From assembly GCA_963720735.1 (NCBI GenBank), contig CAVRGL010000005.1:62001-126000 (forward strand): DNA of 64,000 bases. The letters run 5' to 3'. The notes under the pieces were generated by a model. It made no database searches. It was not told the DNA's origin and was given only the letters and a program-made list of their open reading frames with translations. Below, in pieces: positions 1-9,205 of this stretch (the first letter of the stretch is position 1; every line of letters starts with the position of its first letter). This DNA comes from JBBRHQ01 sp963720735. GTDB taxonomy: Bacteria; Actinomycetota; Thermoleophilia; Solirubrobacterales; 70-9. The translations under genes and the position numbers were made by a program.

Positions 1-46
1 TGGCCGTCGGGCAGCAATCGCGGCGCCGTCAGGCGGGTGACCTAGC

Positions 47-148
47 TCTCCCGACAAGCGAGGACCGAGGCGCGTTTGTTGGGGGATTGCCGCTGACGGG
101 CTTATCTAAGAAATCGCTCCCAGGCAGGCGTGGGGCTCCCCTCCCCCT
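47..148 (+). repeat. Dispersed repeat, copy 1 of 3
   Basis: This stretch matches two others in the window, at 2611-2715 and 7958-8040. The shared core runs from TGACGGGCTTATCTA to a C-rich end, CTCCCCCT. All three copies lie in the same orientation and between genes. Copies 1 and 2 also share the upstream part with GGCGCGTTTGTTGGGGG. No open frame is conserved among them, so it is treated as a non-coding repeat of unknown role. Confidence 0.7.
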
Positions 149-335
149 GAGGGCGCTCCTCAGTGCCTGACTCGCCGTCCCTATTCGCCGGTGCCGCGGC
201 GCCACAGGGTCCCATCCTTACCGCCCGAGGGGACTGCCAAGGGGGTCTGAGACAGCTACCGAAGCGGCCTAGCCATGCTGTCGCGTTGGCCCGCCGCGTT
301 GTGGTTGGGGACGTGATGGGCGTATCGCATTCGTC

Positions 336-1136
336 CTACCCGCGCAGGATGATCCTTCGGTCGGCGTGATCGGCGATGCAGCCGACGGAAAGGCAGACGA
401 CGGCGTCCGCCGACACGTCAGCGGGACCACCGTTGAACTTGCCGTCAAGCGGCTTGAATGTGACCGACCATTGCTGGGCAGCACCGTTGCAGGGGACGTT
501 GGCGAGCAGGCCTGTGCGAGCGGTCGTCGTCCGGTCGCCCCTCGGCTGGGACAGGGTCCCGGAAACTTGGCCCAAGGACCCATCCGGGCAGGTGAGCGTG
601 CCGGTAACGGTTGCGACCCCCGTCTTGGGGTCGAACTGGCCGAAGCGATCGACGCTGAGTTCGAATGCCAGCGCCTCGACGGAAAGGTTCAGCGTGCCGC
701 CGTTGCCACCGCCGATGTCGGCCACCACGATGTGGTAGGTCTGGCTCGCTTTCGCCGAGAAGGTCCCAACGCCGGCGAAGCAGGTGACCGCCGACAGGCT
801 GCCAGGTGACCCTGTCAGCACAGCCACACCCGTGGTGTAGTTGGTGGATCCGGACGTCGAGATGACGAGGCTCTGATCGGCGGAGGGCGTGTACTCGTAC
901 CAGACCGTGGCGGCGCCGGAAACCGGAATCCCACAGGCCGCCAAAGCTTCGGCGTCGGTTGCGTCGGTTGTCGCCTCGCTCGTATCGAGCGTCTGCGAGA
1001 ACGGTACCGAGGGGATCTGGGTGGCCTGCTCGAAGGTGTCGTTGGGCGGCGCCTGCGCCCAGGCCGGACCGCTCGCCACCCCCAACCCGATTACCGCCGA
1101 CGTGAAAGCTAATAGGAAATAGGTTCGCACCTTCAT
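336..1136 (-). CDS. Secreted protein with PPC-like beta-sandwich
   Basis: The 266-residue product starts with a clear Sec signal peptide (MKVRT, a hydrophobic stretch, then cleavage near AWAQA). The next part resembles a bacterial pre-peptidase C-terminal (PPC) beta-sandwich: PNDTFEQATQIP, then VWYEYTPSADQSLVIST and a TYHIVVADIGGG strand near residue 140. The C-terminal half (about 160-266) has four cysteines and no motif I recognise. No catalytic residues are visible, so a structural or binding role outside the cell is likely. It sits downstream of the propeller gene at 1173-2501 on the same strand, about 36 bases away, and may be cotranscribed with it. Confidence 0.75.
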   Translation of the reverse strand: MKVRTYFLLAFTSAVIGLGVASGPAWAQAPPNDTFEQATQIPSVPFSQTLDTSEATTDATDAEALAACGIPVSGAATVWYEYTPSADQSLVISTSGSTNYTTGVAVLTGSPGSLSAVTCFAGVGTFSAKASQTYHIVVADIGGGNGGTLNLSVEALAFELSVDRFGQFDPKTGVATVTGTLTCPDGSLGQVSGTLSQPRGDRTTTARTGLLANVPCNGAAQQWSVTFKPLDGKFNGGPADVSADAVVCLSVGCIADHADRRIILRG

Positions 1137-1172
1137 CGAGAGCCTCCTGTTGTGATCGGCGCCAGGTGGCGC

Positions 1173-2501
1173 TCAGTTCGGGCGGAACGGATTGGGCGGC
1201 GTCGGCGGGCAGAACTTCAGATGGATGCCGTGGCGCTCGAGCGCATCGCAGATTCTCGTCAAGACGACGAAGGCCACGCAGCGCCCCTGGCTTTGGAAGC
1301 CGAACTGCTTCCAGCCACCGTTCATGCACTGGGCCGTCGTGGTTGGCAGGCGCGGCAGCGGCGTGATCGCGATCGCGTACGGGCTGGTGCCCGCCGCCAC
1401 TGCGGCCGGTGACTTTGGGCTCAGGGCTCCGCCGGCGCCTACCGAGTACTGCGAGACGGTATTGGAGAGCTGCGATATGGCGTCACCCTCATTGACGGCG
1501 TAGACGTTCTTGCCGTTACCGCTGATCGCAATCCCCGCTGGGAAGGGTCCTGCGGCTACCGAGGCCGGCGACTTCGGACTAAGTGTCCCGTTGGTTCCCA
1601 CCGTGTACTGCAGCACCGTGCCGATGGACACGCCAGTGGTCTCGGAGAACTGAGAGTGGGTTACGTAAACGCTCCGACCGTCGGGGCTCACCACCAGTCT
1701 GAACGGGTCTGTCCCCGCCGGCACGGTGGGAGGCGACTTCGGGCTCAGGGTTCCGTCCGCCGCCACGGTGTACTGAAGTACCGCGCCCGGGAGCCCTGAT
1801 CCGGCATCGGCGTCGACGACATAGACGTTCTGGCCGTCAGGGCTGACCGCCACGCTGCTCAGCTCGATGTATGGGTCCCCGTCCACCGCCACGGTGGGAG
1901 GCGACTTCGGGCTCAGGGTTCCATCCGCGCCCACTGTGTACTGAGACACCGCGCTTCCGCCCATGACGTAGAGGTTTCGACCGTCTGGGCTGATCGCCAG
2001 GTCTCCAGCCGCGGGCGCAGTGGCCACCGTGGGCGGAGACTTGAGCGTGAGGTCCCCATCCGTCTCCACCGTGTATTGGATCACCGAGCTGCCTCCGATA
2101 TTGATGGCGTAGAGACTTCGCCCGTCAGGGCTGAGAACCAGGGCGCCCGGAATGGTTGGCCGCGGGAATGCGCCGGACGATCCGAAGAGGGTGAGCGTCC
2201 CGGTGGCGCCGATCTTGTAGTGCAAGATCGCTGAATCGCTCACCGTCGCCGCTTCCATGCCCACGTAGGCGTCCCTCCCTTCAGGGCTCACCGCCACATC
2301 CCAAGGGACCAGCCCGGCGCTCACGGTGGCTGGCGAAAGCGGAGCGAGTGTCCCCCCCGCCGCGTCGTACTGGGACAGGTTTCCCGAGTCGACATTCGTC
2401 ACATAGACGAACGGCGCGGCCTGGGCCAGCGTCGCGGTCCATGCGAAGGCCACCGCCAACGTCAGCGCCGCGACTGCCTTACGCAGGAAGCTTTTCTTCA
2501 A
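1173..2501 (-). CDS. Secreted YVTN/lactonase-like beta-propeller protein
   Basis: The product has 442 residues: an N-terminal signal peptide (MKKSFLRKAVAALTLAVAFA, cleavage after AQA) followed by about seven propeller blades. Each blade carries the recurrent signature SPDGRxxYV and a strand like VLQYTVxxDGTLSPKSPxTV. This is the 6-phosphogluconolactonase-like/YVTN family, used in actinobacteria mostly as extracellular binding proteins. No enzyme activity can be claimed. The C-terminal 60 residues, from about 380, contain three cysteines and lie outside the propeller. The next gene on the strand, 336-1136, is also secreted. Confidence 0.85.
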   Translation of the reverse strand: MKKSFLRKAVAALTLAVAFAWTATLAQAAPFVYVTNVDSGNLSQYDAAGGTLAPLSPATVSAGLVPWDVAVSPEGRDAYVGMEAATVSDSAILHYKIGATGTLTLFGSSGAFPRPTIPGALVLSPDGRSLYAINIGGSSVIQYTVETDGDLTLKSPPTVATAPAAGDLAISPDGRNLYVMGGSAVSQYTVGADGTLSPKSPPTVAVDGDPYIELSSVAVSPDGQNVYVVDADAGSGLPGAVLQYTVAADGTLSPKSPPTVPAGTDPFRLVVSPDGRSVYVTHSQFSETTGVSIGTVLQYTVGTNGTLSPKSPASVAAGPFPAGIAISGNGKNVYAVNEGDAISQLSNTVSQYSVGAGGALSPKSPAAVAAGTSPYAIAITPLPRLPTTTAQCMNGGWKQFGFQSQGRCVAFVVLTRICDALERHGIHLKFCPPTPPNPFRPN

Positions 2502-2610
2502 CAGGCCCTTCTTTCAGCCGGGTGCAGGGCCCCTCAAGGGGTTTAGCACCGCCAACATCTCGGGTCAAGGCGGTCGAGTCCGTCGTTTGTGCCCCTCCCG
2601 CGGAGCGCTC

Positions 2611-2715
2611 CTCTGACAAGGCACAGACCCCAGGCGCGTTTGTTGGGGGGATTGCCCCTGACGGGCTTATCTAGGTAATGGCTCCCAGCCAGGCGTGGGG
2701 CTCCCCCCTCCCCCT
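2611..2715 (+). repeat. Dispersed repeat, copy 2 of 3
   Basis: Second copy of the repeat also found at 47-148 and 7958-8040. It lies in the 425-base gap between the propeller gene start (2501) and a PD40 fragment (2927). Apart from this repeat I see nothing supportable in that gap. Confidence 0.7.
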
Positions 2716-2926
2716 AGGCGTGCCGGCCTGCTCCGCACGTCTTTCTTCCGCTTCCGCCCTCGCCGTCGCCTCGGACCCTCGAGCTCGACGATGATTGCTA
2801 GCGAGTGGGTGATGGCGGCATGGAGTCGTTGAGTAGCGGATGAGGACTAGCGGGCCGCGGCTGGAATGACGGAAGATGATCGAGGGGCGAACGACATGAC
2901 GAGCGCGAGGCTTTGGTCCTGATGTC

Positions 2927-3155
2927 CGGTTGACCAACGCCGACGGGACGGGCCAGACGCGGCTGACGAACATTCCCGGCGTCCGAGCTCCTTCCGGCCT
3001 TCTCGCCGGATTCGAGCAAGATCGCCTTCGACTCGAACCGCAACGGCAACGACAAGAACTACTCGATGAGCGCAGACGGCTCAGGCCAGACGCGGCTGAC
3101 CAACGCCCCCGGCGTGGACAGCTATCCGGATTGGGGGGAGGTTCCCGCGCCCTAG
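2927..3155 (+). pseudogene. Remnant of a TolB/PD40 (WD40-like) propeller gene
   Basis: Read in two frames, the plus strand gives typical PD40 blades: NADGTGQTRLTN, then after a frame change PAFSPDSSKIAFDSNRNGND, then MSADGSGQTRLTNAPGVDSY and PDWG before a TAG stop at 3153-3155. Only about one and a half blades survive, with no start codon and an internal frameshift near 2990. It is the 3' end of a decayed PD40 gene. Its end overlaps the 3' end of the minus-strand glycosyltransferase by four bases. Confidence 0.7.
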
Positions 3156-4948
3156 CCGTCTCCGCCGGCGCTCGCAGGGACCGCGAGGCGCCAGAGAGTT
3201 GCCGTCCGGCTGCCCGGCATCCGAACGCGCCGCAGCGGGCGGAAGCCGAACGCCTTCGCCACCGCACCAGGTGCGGGGCGCACCGCCAGCGAGGGGTCGG
3301 GCGGGTCAGCGGTGAGGAGGATCGGGACATATCCCCGCGGCAGATTGCCGATCAGCTCCTTCAACTGCTGCCAGTAATAAAGCGCTACCTCGGGGCCGTT
3401 GGGCACCACGGGTCGGGGGATCGCGGCTGCCGATATCAGGCGTCGATCCTCGGCCACCGAGGCGAGCACGACTCGGGTATCGCTGACGAAGCCCTCCTCG
3501 GAGGCGACGATCACATAAGGCTGCTCGCGCCTGGCGTCGGCATATCCGGTCGCTCTCCGAGCGACTCGCTGGTAGAAAGGCCCCCACTGCCGCTGCTCGG
3601 CGGGAAGCTGCGCGGGGGGCGGCTCGACCGGATAGCCGATCTCCTGGGCCTCCTTGTAGAGGATGTCCCTTCCGTCGAGAACGGTGACGTCTCCGATCAC
3701 GGGGACGCTGGTGACGACCGGCTCCGAGAGCGACTGGCTGACGCCGTTCTTGACCAGAAGGTTGAACGCGCAAACGGTGATCAGGAGCGCTGCGAGTCCT
3801 GCCCTGACCGCCGAGACCCTGACTGAAGCCGCAGCTGCGACGGCGAGGACGAGCAGCGCCGGAATCCACGGCAGCGGGAAGGCTGTTCCCTGGTTCGTCG
3901 TCGAGGTGAGGGCGAGGTATCCGAACACCACCACCATCGCGGGCAGCAGCGCTTCGCTCGAGAGCCATCGCCGAATTTGCTGCTGACGATTCCGGGGCCC
4001 GAGATCGCCGATCGCCGAGACACCCCCAGCGATCAGGCTGAGCAGGGCTGCGCCTGCGAGCGGTAGGTAAAGGTAGTTGGAGACGATGCCCAGCTCCTTC
4101 GTCCAGTACCCGGCTGAAAGCAAGCCGTGCTTGGTGCCGAAGCGTCCAGCCTCGTCTCCATACCCGGCGCCGAACAGATAGCCGGTCACCGTTCCCCAGT
4201 TGGGAAGCCACCAGATCGCCGCCGTAGCCGCTGTCACCAGCCATAGCAGCGCGAAGTTCCGGGATCGGAGGCCGCGATCGTCACCGACCACAAGGAGGGG
4301 TATGCCGATTCCCAGCGCCACTCCCGGTAGGTAGGCGACCGTCATCGTCCGCGAGAGGGCCATCAGACCGAGCAGGAAGCCGGCCACCAACACCCACCGG
4401 GTTCGGCGCAGCGAGTCGGTCCGCAGGAGGGCCCAAAGTGCGCTCGTCAGCAGTGCCGCGGCCGGAAGCGCGAAATGAAAGATGCGGGAATAGTCGGTGA
4501 CGACCGGGGCGGTCCCGACGCACAGCGCCGCCACCACGGCCCAGCGCGGCGGCGCAAGGCGGCGTGCGAGACCGTAACTGGCGTATAGGAGGACCACGAA
4601 GTACGGCACCGCCACAAGCTGTGCCACGTCCACGCTGCGGCCGAAGATCCTCAGCAGCGGCATCGCGGACAAGGGCACCAGGGGAGGCTGGCTTCCGAAG
4701 GCGTGGATGACCGTCCATCTGAAATACCCGAGACCGCCATAGAAGGCGTCGAAGTCGTGAAGCCCTATCGCGGTGTAGCCGGCCTCGTCCCACTCCAATA
4801 CGTATCCCCAGCGGAAGCGAGCCATCCAGATCACGTGCAAGGCGGTGAGGCCGATAGCGGCTGCGGTCACCGCCAGCAAGGCCCCGTTAGGGCTCCGGAG
4901 CTGCGCCCGGGCCCTAGCGAACCAACCCCGGACGCGATCAGCCGTCAT
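3152..4948 (-). CDS. GT-C type membrane glycosyltransferase (ArnT/PMT-like)
   Basis: The 598-residue product has a first membrane helix at about residues 22-44, then an extracytoplasmic loop with the acidic motif LEWDEAGYT near residue 52. That is the hallmark Asp-Glu site of GT-C enzymes that use polyprenyl-phosphate sugars. At least nine further hydrophobic helices follow up to about residue 400. A soluble C-terminal domain of roughly 200 residues faces outside. The family moves sugars from lipid carriers to proteins, lipids or wall polymers; the acceptor cannot be read from the sequence. It stands alone on its strand. Confidence 0.8.
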   Translation of the reverse strand: MTADRVRGWFARARAQLRSPNGALLAVTAAAIGLTALHVIWMARFRWGYVLEWDEAGYTAIGLHDFDAFYGGLGYFRWTVIHAFGSQPPLVPLSAMPLLRIFGRSVDVAQLVAVPYFVVLLYASYGLARRLAPPRWAVVAALCVGTAPVVTDYSRIFHFALPAAALLTSALWALLRTDSLRRTRWVLVAGFLLGLMALSRTMTVAYLPGVALGIGIPLLVVGDDRGLRSRNFALLWLVTAATAAIWWLPNWGTVTGYLFGAGYGDEAGRFGTKHGLLSAGYWTKELGIVSNYLYLPLAGAALLSLIAGGVSAIGDLGPRNRQQQIRRWLSSEALLPAMVVVFGYLALTSTTNQGTAFPLPWIPALLVLAVAAAASVRVSAVRAGLAALLITVCAFNLLVKNGVSQSLSEPVVTSVPVIGDVTVLDGRDILYKEAQEIGYPVEPPPAQLPAEQRQWGPFYQRVARRATGYADARREQPYVIVASEEGFVSDTRVVLASVAEDRRLISAAAIPRPVVPNGPEVALYYWQQLKELIGNLPRGYVPILLTADPPDPSLAVRPAPGAVAKAFGFRPLRRVRMPGSRTATLWRLAVPASAGGDG

Positions 4949-5584
4949 CGGGCCGCAGAGATCGAGGTCGATGCTCCGCCCTCCTCCACGTCACCACCGG
5001 CTCGTAACCGATCGCCACGCACTCCCGGAGCCTATGCGGCCTGAGGAGCGCCGTTTGCCCACCACCACCAGCACGTTCAGGAACCCTGCATACCGACCAC
5101 TTCAGTCACCTCAGCCTTGCAGCCATGCAACAGCGCGTTCCGGAGAGAACTTGCCGTGACTCAGGGCGACGCGGTTGGTGCTTGGCCGGACGTCACGACT
5201 AGCGAACGGGGGTCTGACAGCTCGCCAAAGGGTGACCCCGACGATCAGCGGGACGGCTGCGGCGAGCACCCAACAAGCGGCCGGAACCTGCGGCCTTTGT
5301 GGGCGCCTGCCATCAGAAGGCGACCTTCCCCGGCATCTGAGGGGATGCGCCGGAATATCCCCTACCGACATGAAACTACGGCCGGTGCCAGCCGGGCGTC
5401 GGCGACGTAACTAGCGTCGGGCGCACGGAACAAGGGGCACTCGGGAGAACGCAGACGGGCAGGCGCGCATTATCGGATGGGGCGAGCGACTACTCACTGG
5501 GCCTGCGACTTGTCGGTTGTGCTGCGAGCACGAATCCGTGGTGTGTTGCCGCTGGTCTCTCCACAACATTCAAGAGGAGGCTAT
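4949..5584. other. Intergenic stretch without a supported gene
   Basis: Several short frames exist on both strands. None has a good start, a family motif or convincing codon use. A minus-strand frame at 5111-5371 contains one hydrophobic stretch (CWVLAAAVPLIVGVTLW), but its flanks are low-complexity and it is not called. Confidence 0.5.
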
Positions 5585-6810
5585 ATGCGATCGATCGCCT
5601 GGACATCACCGCGACTTCTGCGAGGTGGCGATCAAGACGGCGCTGAGGTGCGCTCGGCCGGGCGGATCAAGACCAGCCGAGGAGCTCGAGCTGTTGCAAG
5701 TCTGGCGCGACGATAGGTTGCGCTCGAGGCGACGGACGGCGCTTGGATCAGCGCTGCTGAGCTACGTGGCGGGTGGTGATCGCCAACACGCGCAAGCTGC
5801 GGGCGATCGCCGAGGCAAGGTAAGACCGACAAGGTCGACGCCGAGCTCTGCGAGCTGCTCGCGGCGGCTTTGTGCGAGGTCTTGGCGATGAAGAGACGCG
5901 GGCGCTGCGGCGCCGGCTCGCTCGCGCGCGCGCTGTTGCAGCGCACGGGCGAAGAACGAGCTCACGCGGTGCTTGTCCGCACCTAAAGGCAAGCCGCCGA
6001 TGAGCGACGTCTTCGGGGTGCGAGGGCGCGCCTGGCTGGAGGCGCTGGCGCTGCCGCCGACGAGCGCGAGACCTCGCCGGCTGCCTGCGCCAGGTCGACT
6101 TCCTCGATCGGGAGGTCTCAGCCTCAGAGCGGGTGCTGGCGCGATCCGCACTTCGATCCGAGGAGATCCGCCGCCTGATGAGCGTGCCGGGGGTGAACCT
6201 GGTCTCGGCGGCGACCTTCGTCGCGACGGTCGGTGACGTGCGGCGTTTTGAGACGCCATGCAAGCTCGTCTCCTACGTCGGGCTCGATCCGCGGGTTCGC
6301 CAGTCGGGCGAGTCGCCGGCGCGTCACGGCCACATCTCCAAGCAGGGCTCACCGGCCGCGCGCCACATGCTCTGCGAGGCGGCCTGGATCGTCGTCCGCA
6401 CGCCGGGTCCCCTGCGCGCCTTCTACCAGCGAGTGCGGGCCCGGCGCGGGGCGCAGATCGCGCTCGTGGCCACCGCGCGCAAGCTCTGCGTGCTGTTCTG
6501 GCACCTGCTCACCGATGAGCAGGACTACGCCTTCGGGCGGCCATCGCTCACCCGCCAAAAGCTGCGCCGCCTCGAGCTGATCGCTGGCGAGCCGCCGCGT
6601 CGCGGACGGCGGTCAGGCTCTGCGGCGAGCAAGCGCGAGCAGCGCCACGAGCGCGAGCCTCCGAGCAGTTCGAAGCGGCCTACCGCCGGCTCGTCGAGGA
6701 CTGCAGCCGAAGAGAAGCGGTGCGGGTGCGACACGGGGGCGCGCATCTTGAAGGCATCTCGAAAGAGCCAAGCAGCGCGGCAGGGATCAGCCCCGGAACC
6801 TGCGCTTTAG
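5585..6810 (+). mobile_element. Decayed IS110-family transposase
   Basis: An ATG at 5585, preceded by the good ribosome site AAGAGGAGG, begins a frame that breaks almost at once. Pieces of the IS110 N-terminal DEDD domain can then be read in alternating frames: HRDFCEVAIK near 5615, EELELLQ near 5690, VVIANTRKLRAIAEAK near 5780, and KGKPPMSDVFGVRGRAWL near 6000. The C-terminal Transposase_20 domain is intact in one frame from 6133: LMSVPGVNLVSAATFVATVG, FETPCKLVSYVGLDPR and the conserved ARHMLCEAAW. The tail is shifted again after about 6640. At least three frameshifts make it inactive. I could not define terminal repeats; IS110 elements usually lack them. Confidence 0.85.
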
Positions 6811-6851
6811 CCGTCGCCACCCGCACCGAGCGTGACTTGCCAGAAAGGAGA

Positions 6852-7310
6852 TCAGAGGAGGGGAGAATCCGAGAGCCCGGCGGCTTCGAGGGCCTGCTCT
6901 TGGCCGGGAAAAGACTTGAAGTGGATGACTTTGCCGTTTCGGAATGTCCAGAGATAGGCCAGGGGGGGAACCCCTCCGTCACGCGTGTTGAACTCGATGC
7001 CGGTGTGCCGCGCCTTCTGCCGTATGTGGTGGACGGAGATGATTTGGTCGCCCACCTCGATGATCTGCTCCAACTCGATCAACATCCACTCTTGAGGATC
7101 GATCCAGCGTTTCGTCGCCCGCTCGACGCCCTCATGGCCCCGATACCGCTCGCCAATGTGATCCGGCAGGATTGTGTCCTCGTAGACGACCTCGGGATCG
7201 AGGAGGGACATGTCGATGATCTCTCCTCGCTCCCATGCTTCGGGCGTCCACTCGGCCCGGCTCCAGCTCTTCAGGAAGGCTCGGAGGTTCTCCAGGTTCT
7301 CCTGCGACAT
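6852..7310 (-). CDS. SnoaL/NTF2-like protein (MSQEN family)
   Basis: The 152-residue product has the layout of a SnoaL-like alpha+beta barrel: an N-terminal helix (MSQENLENLRAFLKSW), a strand region DPEVVYEDTILPDHIGERYRGHEGV, then sheets ending VIHFKSFPGQEQALEAAGL. Such proteins bind or convert small hydrophobic molecules, but no substrate can be named. The start at 7310 lies inside a leader block that recurs in front of three other genes in the window. No other gene is clearly in the same transcript. Confidence 0.8.
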   Translation of the reverse strand: MSQENLENLRAFLKSWSRAEWTPEAWERGEIIDMSLLDPEVVYEDTILPDHIGERYRGHEGVERATKRWIDPQEWMLIELEQIIEVGDQIISVHHIRQKARHTGIEFNTRDGGVPPLAYLWTFRNGKVIHFKSFPGQEQALEAAGLSDSPLL

Positions 7311-7326
7311 CGCCCTGCGCAGTATC
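7297..7326 (-). promoter_or_regulatory. Conserved leader/start block, copy 1 of 4
   Basis: On the minus strand the bases read GATACTGCGCAGGGCG directly before ATGTCGCAGGAGAA, where ATG is the start of the SnoaL gene. The same block, with at most two differences, is found at 7908-7936, 21455-21483 and 35595-35623. GATACT lies 10 bases before the ATG here (9 in the other copies), where a -10 hexamer would give a leaderless or nearly leaderless mRNA. This copy has one extra G before the ATG. Confidence 0.7.
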
Positions 7327-7462
7327 TCGCTCTGGCCGACGAGCCGCGACCGTCGCGACGTTGGGAGCCGTGCTGCTACGGGTTGCGTTAGCGCAGTAAG
7401 CGCCGCCGAGCCTAGAGCCGACCAGCGCCGCGACCTACTCCGACCCGGAGGCTTGGAGCTGG

Positions 7463-7921
7463 CTACCCCGCCGACTCTGTCTCGGGCGGATCTTCCTTGT
7501 GGTGCCTGGCGTGTCTGGTGGCGTGACGCTCCTCGCGGTCTTTCACGTACCCGACGCCGATCTCACGCGCCAACTCGACCAGGATCCCAATGCCGGTCAG
7601 CACGTAGAGGGCGGTGAAGATCTTCAACGTGTCATGCGTAAGCGTGAGGTTCGGATCGGCGATGCTCGATGTGGTCAGCGTGCAGACGGCGAAGTAGAAC
7701 CCGTCGACCACGTTCCAGCCTTCGCCGAGCGAATAGGTGACCGTCCCCACCAATATGAGGGTGAGCGCGGCTCCCAGGACGGCGACGAAGTTCTCTTCTT
7801 TGGCGGGGTACTTCATCGCCCGGAGCATGCGCGGGAGAATGGACGGGCCGGACACCGCCACCAGGCCGGGCAGCCTGACGAGCATGCGCCGGAACTTGTG
7901 CGGGGCCTTCTCCTGCGACAT
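7463..7921 (-). CDS. Two-helix ion-channel protein with altered selectivity filter
   Basis: Starting at the ATG at 7921 (MSQEKAPHKF), the product has 152 residues. Two hydrophobic helices (FVAVLGAALTLILVGTVTYS and IFTALYVLTGIGILVELA) flank a pore region, GFYFAVCTLTTSSIADPNLT. This is the Ion_trans_2 potassium-channel layout, but the usual TVGYGD filter is replaced by TSSIAD, so potassium selectivity is doubtful. A longer frame starts at 7981. The 7921 start is preferred because it falls exactly in the leader block shared with SnoaL genes. The charged C-terminus carries histidines (RHATRHARHH). Confidence 0.75.
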   Translation of the reverse strand: MSQEKAPHKFRRMLVRLPGLVAVSGPSILPRMLRAMKYPAKEENFVAVLGAALTLILVGTVTYSLGEGWNVVDGFYFAVCTLTTSSIADPNLTLTHDTLKIFTALYVLTGIGILVELAREIGVGYVKDREERHATRHARHHKEDPPETESAG

Positions 7922-7936
7922 CGCTTGCGCAGTATC
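7908..7936 (-). promoter_or_regulatory. Conserved leader/start block, copy 2 of 4 (before the channel gene)
   Basis: Minus strand: GATACTGCGCAAGCG followed by ATGTCGCAGGAGAA. The downstream gene is a membrane channel unrelated to the SnoaL genes that carry the other three copies, yet the identity continues through its first five codons (MSQE plus AAG for Lys). Confidence 0.75.
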
Positions 7937-7957
7937 TCTCAGGCTGACGGACGGTCG

Positions 7958-8040
7958 GGCGTTTTGTTCGCCGGACGCCACTGACGGGCTTATCTAAGTA
8001 ATGGCTCCCAGCCGGGCGTGGGGGCTCCCCCCTCCCCCTC
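7958..8040 (+). repeat. Dispersed repeat, copy 3 of 3
   Basis: From 7981 it matches the cores of copies 1 and 2 (TGACGGGCTTATCTAAGTAA through to CCTCCCCCT). The upstream part is more diverged than in the other two. It lies between the channel gene and a divergent SDR gene. Confidence 0.7.
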
Positions 8041-8178
8041 GTTTCCCTTGATCCGCCCACCAAATGGGCACGCGCTCATGCCGCGCCTCGCCTCCCGACC
8101 CTCGAACTCGACGTGAGGAACGAGTGGTGCGGGAGCGCCGCTTCCCATGGATCGGTCGACGTCTAGGCTTGGTAGTCC

Positions 8179-8964
8179 ATGGACCTCGGACTGACCGGCA
8201 AGCGTGCCCTCGTGACCGGTGCGAGCAAGGGCATCGGTCTGGCCATCACAACTGCCCTGGTCGCCGAGGGTGCACGCGTCGTAGCCGGTTCACGCAGCGC
8301 CAGCGACGAGCTGCGCCATCTGGTCGACGGAGGCCTGGTCCGACAGGTGAGCGTCGATCTATCGACCACCGATGGTCCGGCCAAACTTGTTGCGGCCGCG
8401 CTTGAGGACGGTCCGCTCGACGTGCTCGTCAACAATGTCGGTGCCGTGACGCCACGACTCGATGGGTTCCTGTCGGTCACCGATGATCAGTGGTTTGACT
8501 CGCTCACGCTGGAGTTCATGGCCGCCGTTCGCACGACCCGCGCAGTCTTGCCGCAGATGCTCGAGGCGGGCCAAGGAGCGATCGTCAACACCTGCTCGGT
8601 CAACGCATTTCTGCCGGACCCGACCGTTATCGACTACAGCGCCGCAAAAGCCGCCCTGGCCAACTTCTCCAAGTCGCTATCGAAGGAAGTGGGTCCGCGC
8701 GGAATCCGCGTCAACACGGTGAGCCCCGGTCCAGTCTCGACTGGGCTCTGGCTAGGCGACCACGGCGTCGCTGCCACCGTCGCCCAGGCGCAAGGCGGAG
8801 AGCCTGGAGCTGTGGCCGATCAGCAGGCCGAGCGGGCCGCGACCGGTCGCTTCACCGAACCTCAAGAGGTTGCCGATCTCGTGGTGCTGCTTGCTGGTGA
8901 CCGCGCCGCCAACGTGACCGGGTCCGACTTCGTGATTGACGGCGGTCTCGTCCAGACGCTTTAA
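8179..8964 (+). CDS. SDR-family oxidoreductase
   Basis: The 261-residue product is a classical short-chain dehydrogenase. The cofactor motif TGASKGIG is at residues 13-20, NNVG near residue 84, and the catalytic region has the active serine in NTCSVNAF and YSAAK near residue 150, followed by PGPVSTGL. The chain ends with the typical GSDFVIDGGLVQTL. It most likely uses NAD(P)H on a small carbonyl or alcohol; the substrate is unknown. The gene stands alone, with about 140 bases to the upstream repeat and about 240 bases to the recombinase. Confidence 0.9.
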   Translation: MDLGLTGKRALVTGASKGIGLAITTALVAEGARVVAGSRSASDELRHLVDGGLVRQVSVDLSTTDGPAKLVAAALEDGPLDVLVNNVGAVTPRLDGFLSVTDDQWFDSLTLEFMAAVRTTRAVLPQMLEAGQGAIVNTCSVNAFLPDPTVIDYSAAKAALANFSKSLSKEVGPRGIRVNTVSPGPVSTGLWLGDHGVAATVAQAQGGEPGAVADQQAERAATGRFTEPQEVADLVVLLAGDRAANVTGSDFVIDGGLVQTL

Positions 8965-9205
8965 CCGAAGTGCTCTCGCGTGGTGGCTGTCGCTTCCGCA
9001 ATCACGCGAGGAAGCCTCGGCTCCGCGGAGGCTCCCGGCTGACTGCAGCGCCTCGAGGCCCCACGGCCAGCTTGCCGTCTGCGCTTGAAGAGTTCGCGTC
9101 GCAAGAGAGCTGAGGCCGCAAGGGCCTGGTCCGTGTATCGTGCACTTAGCGTAGGCGATAGGTGTACGCTGTACGCATAAGCCAGCCGCGTCAGGAGAAG
9201 CCACG

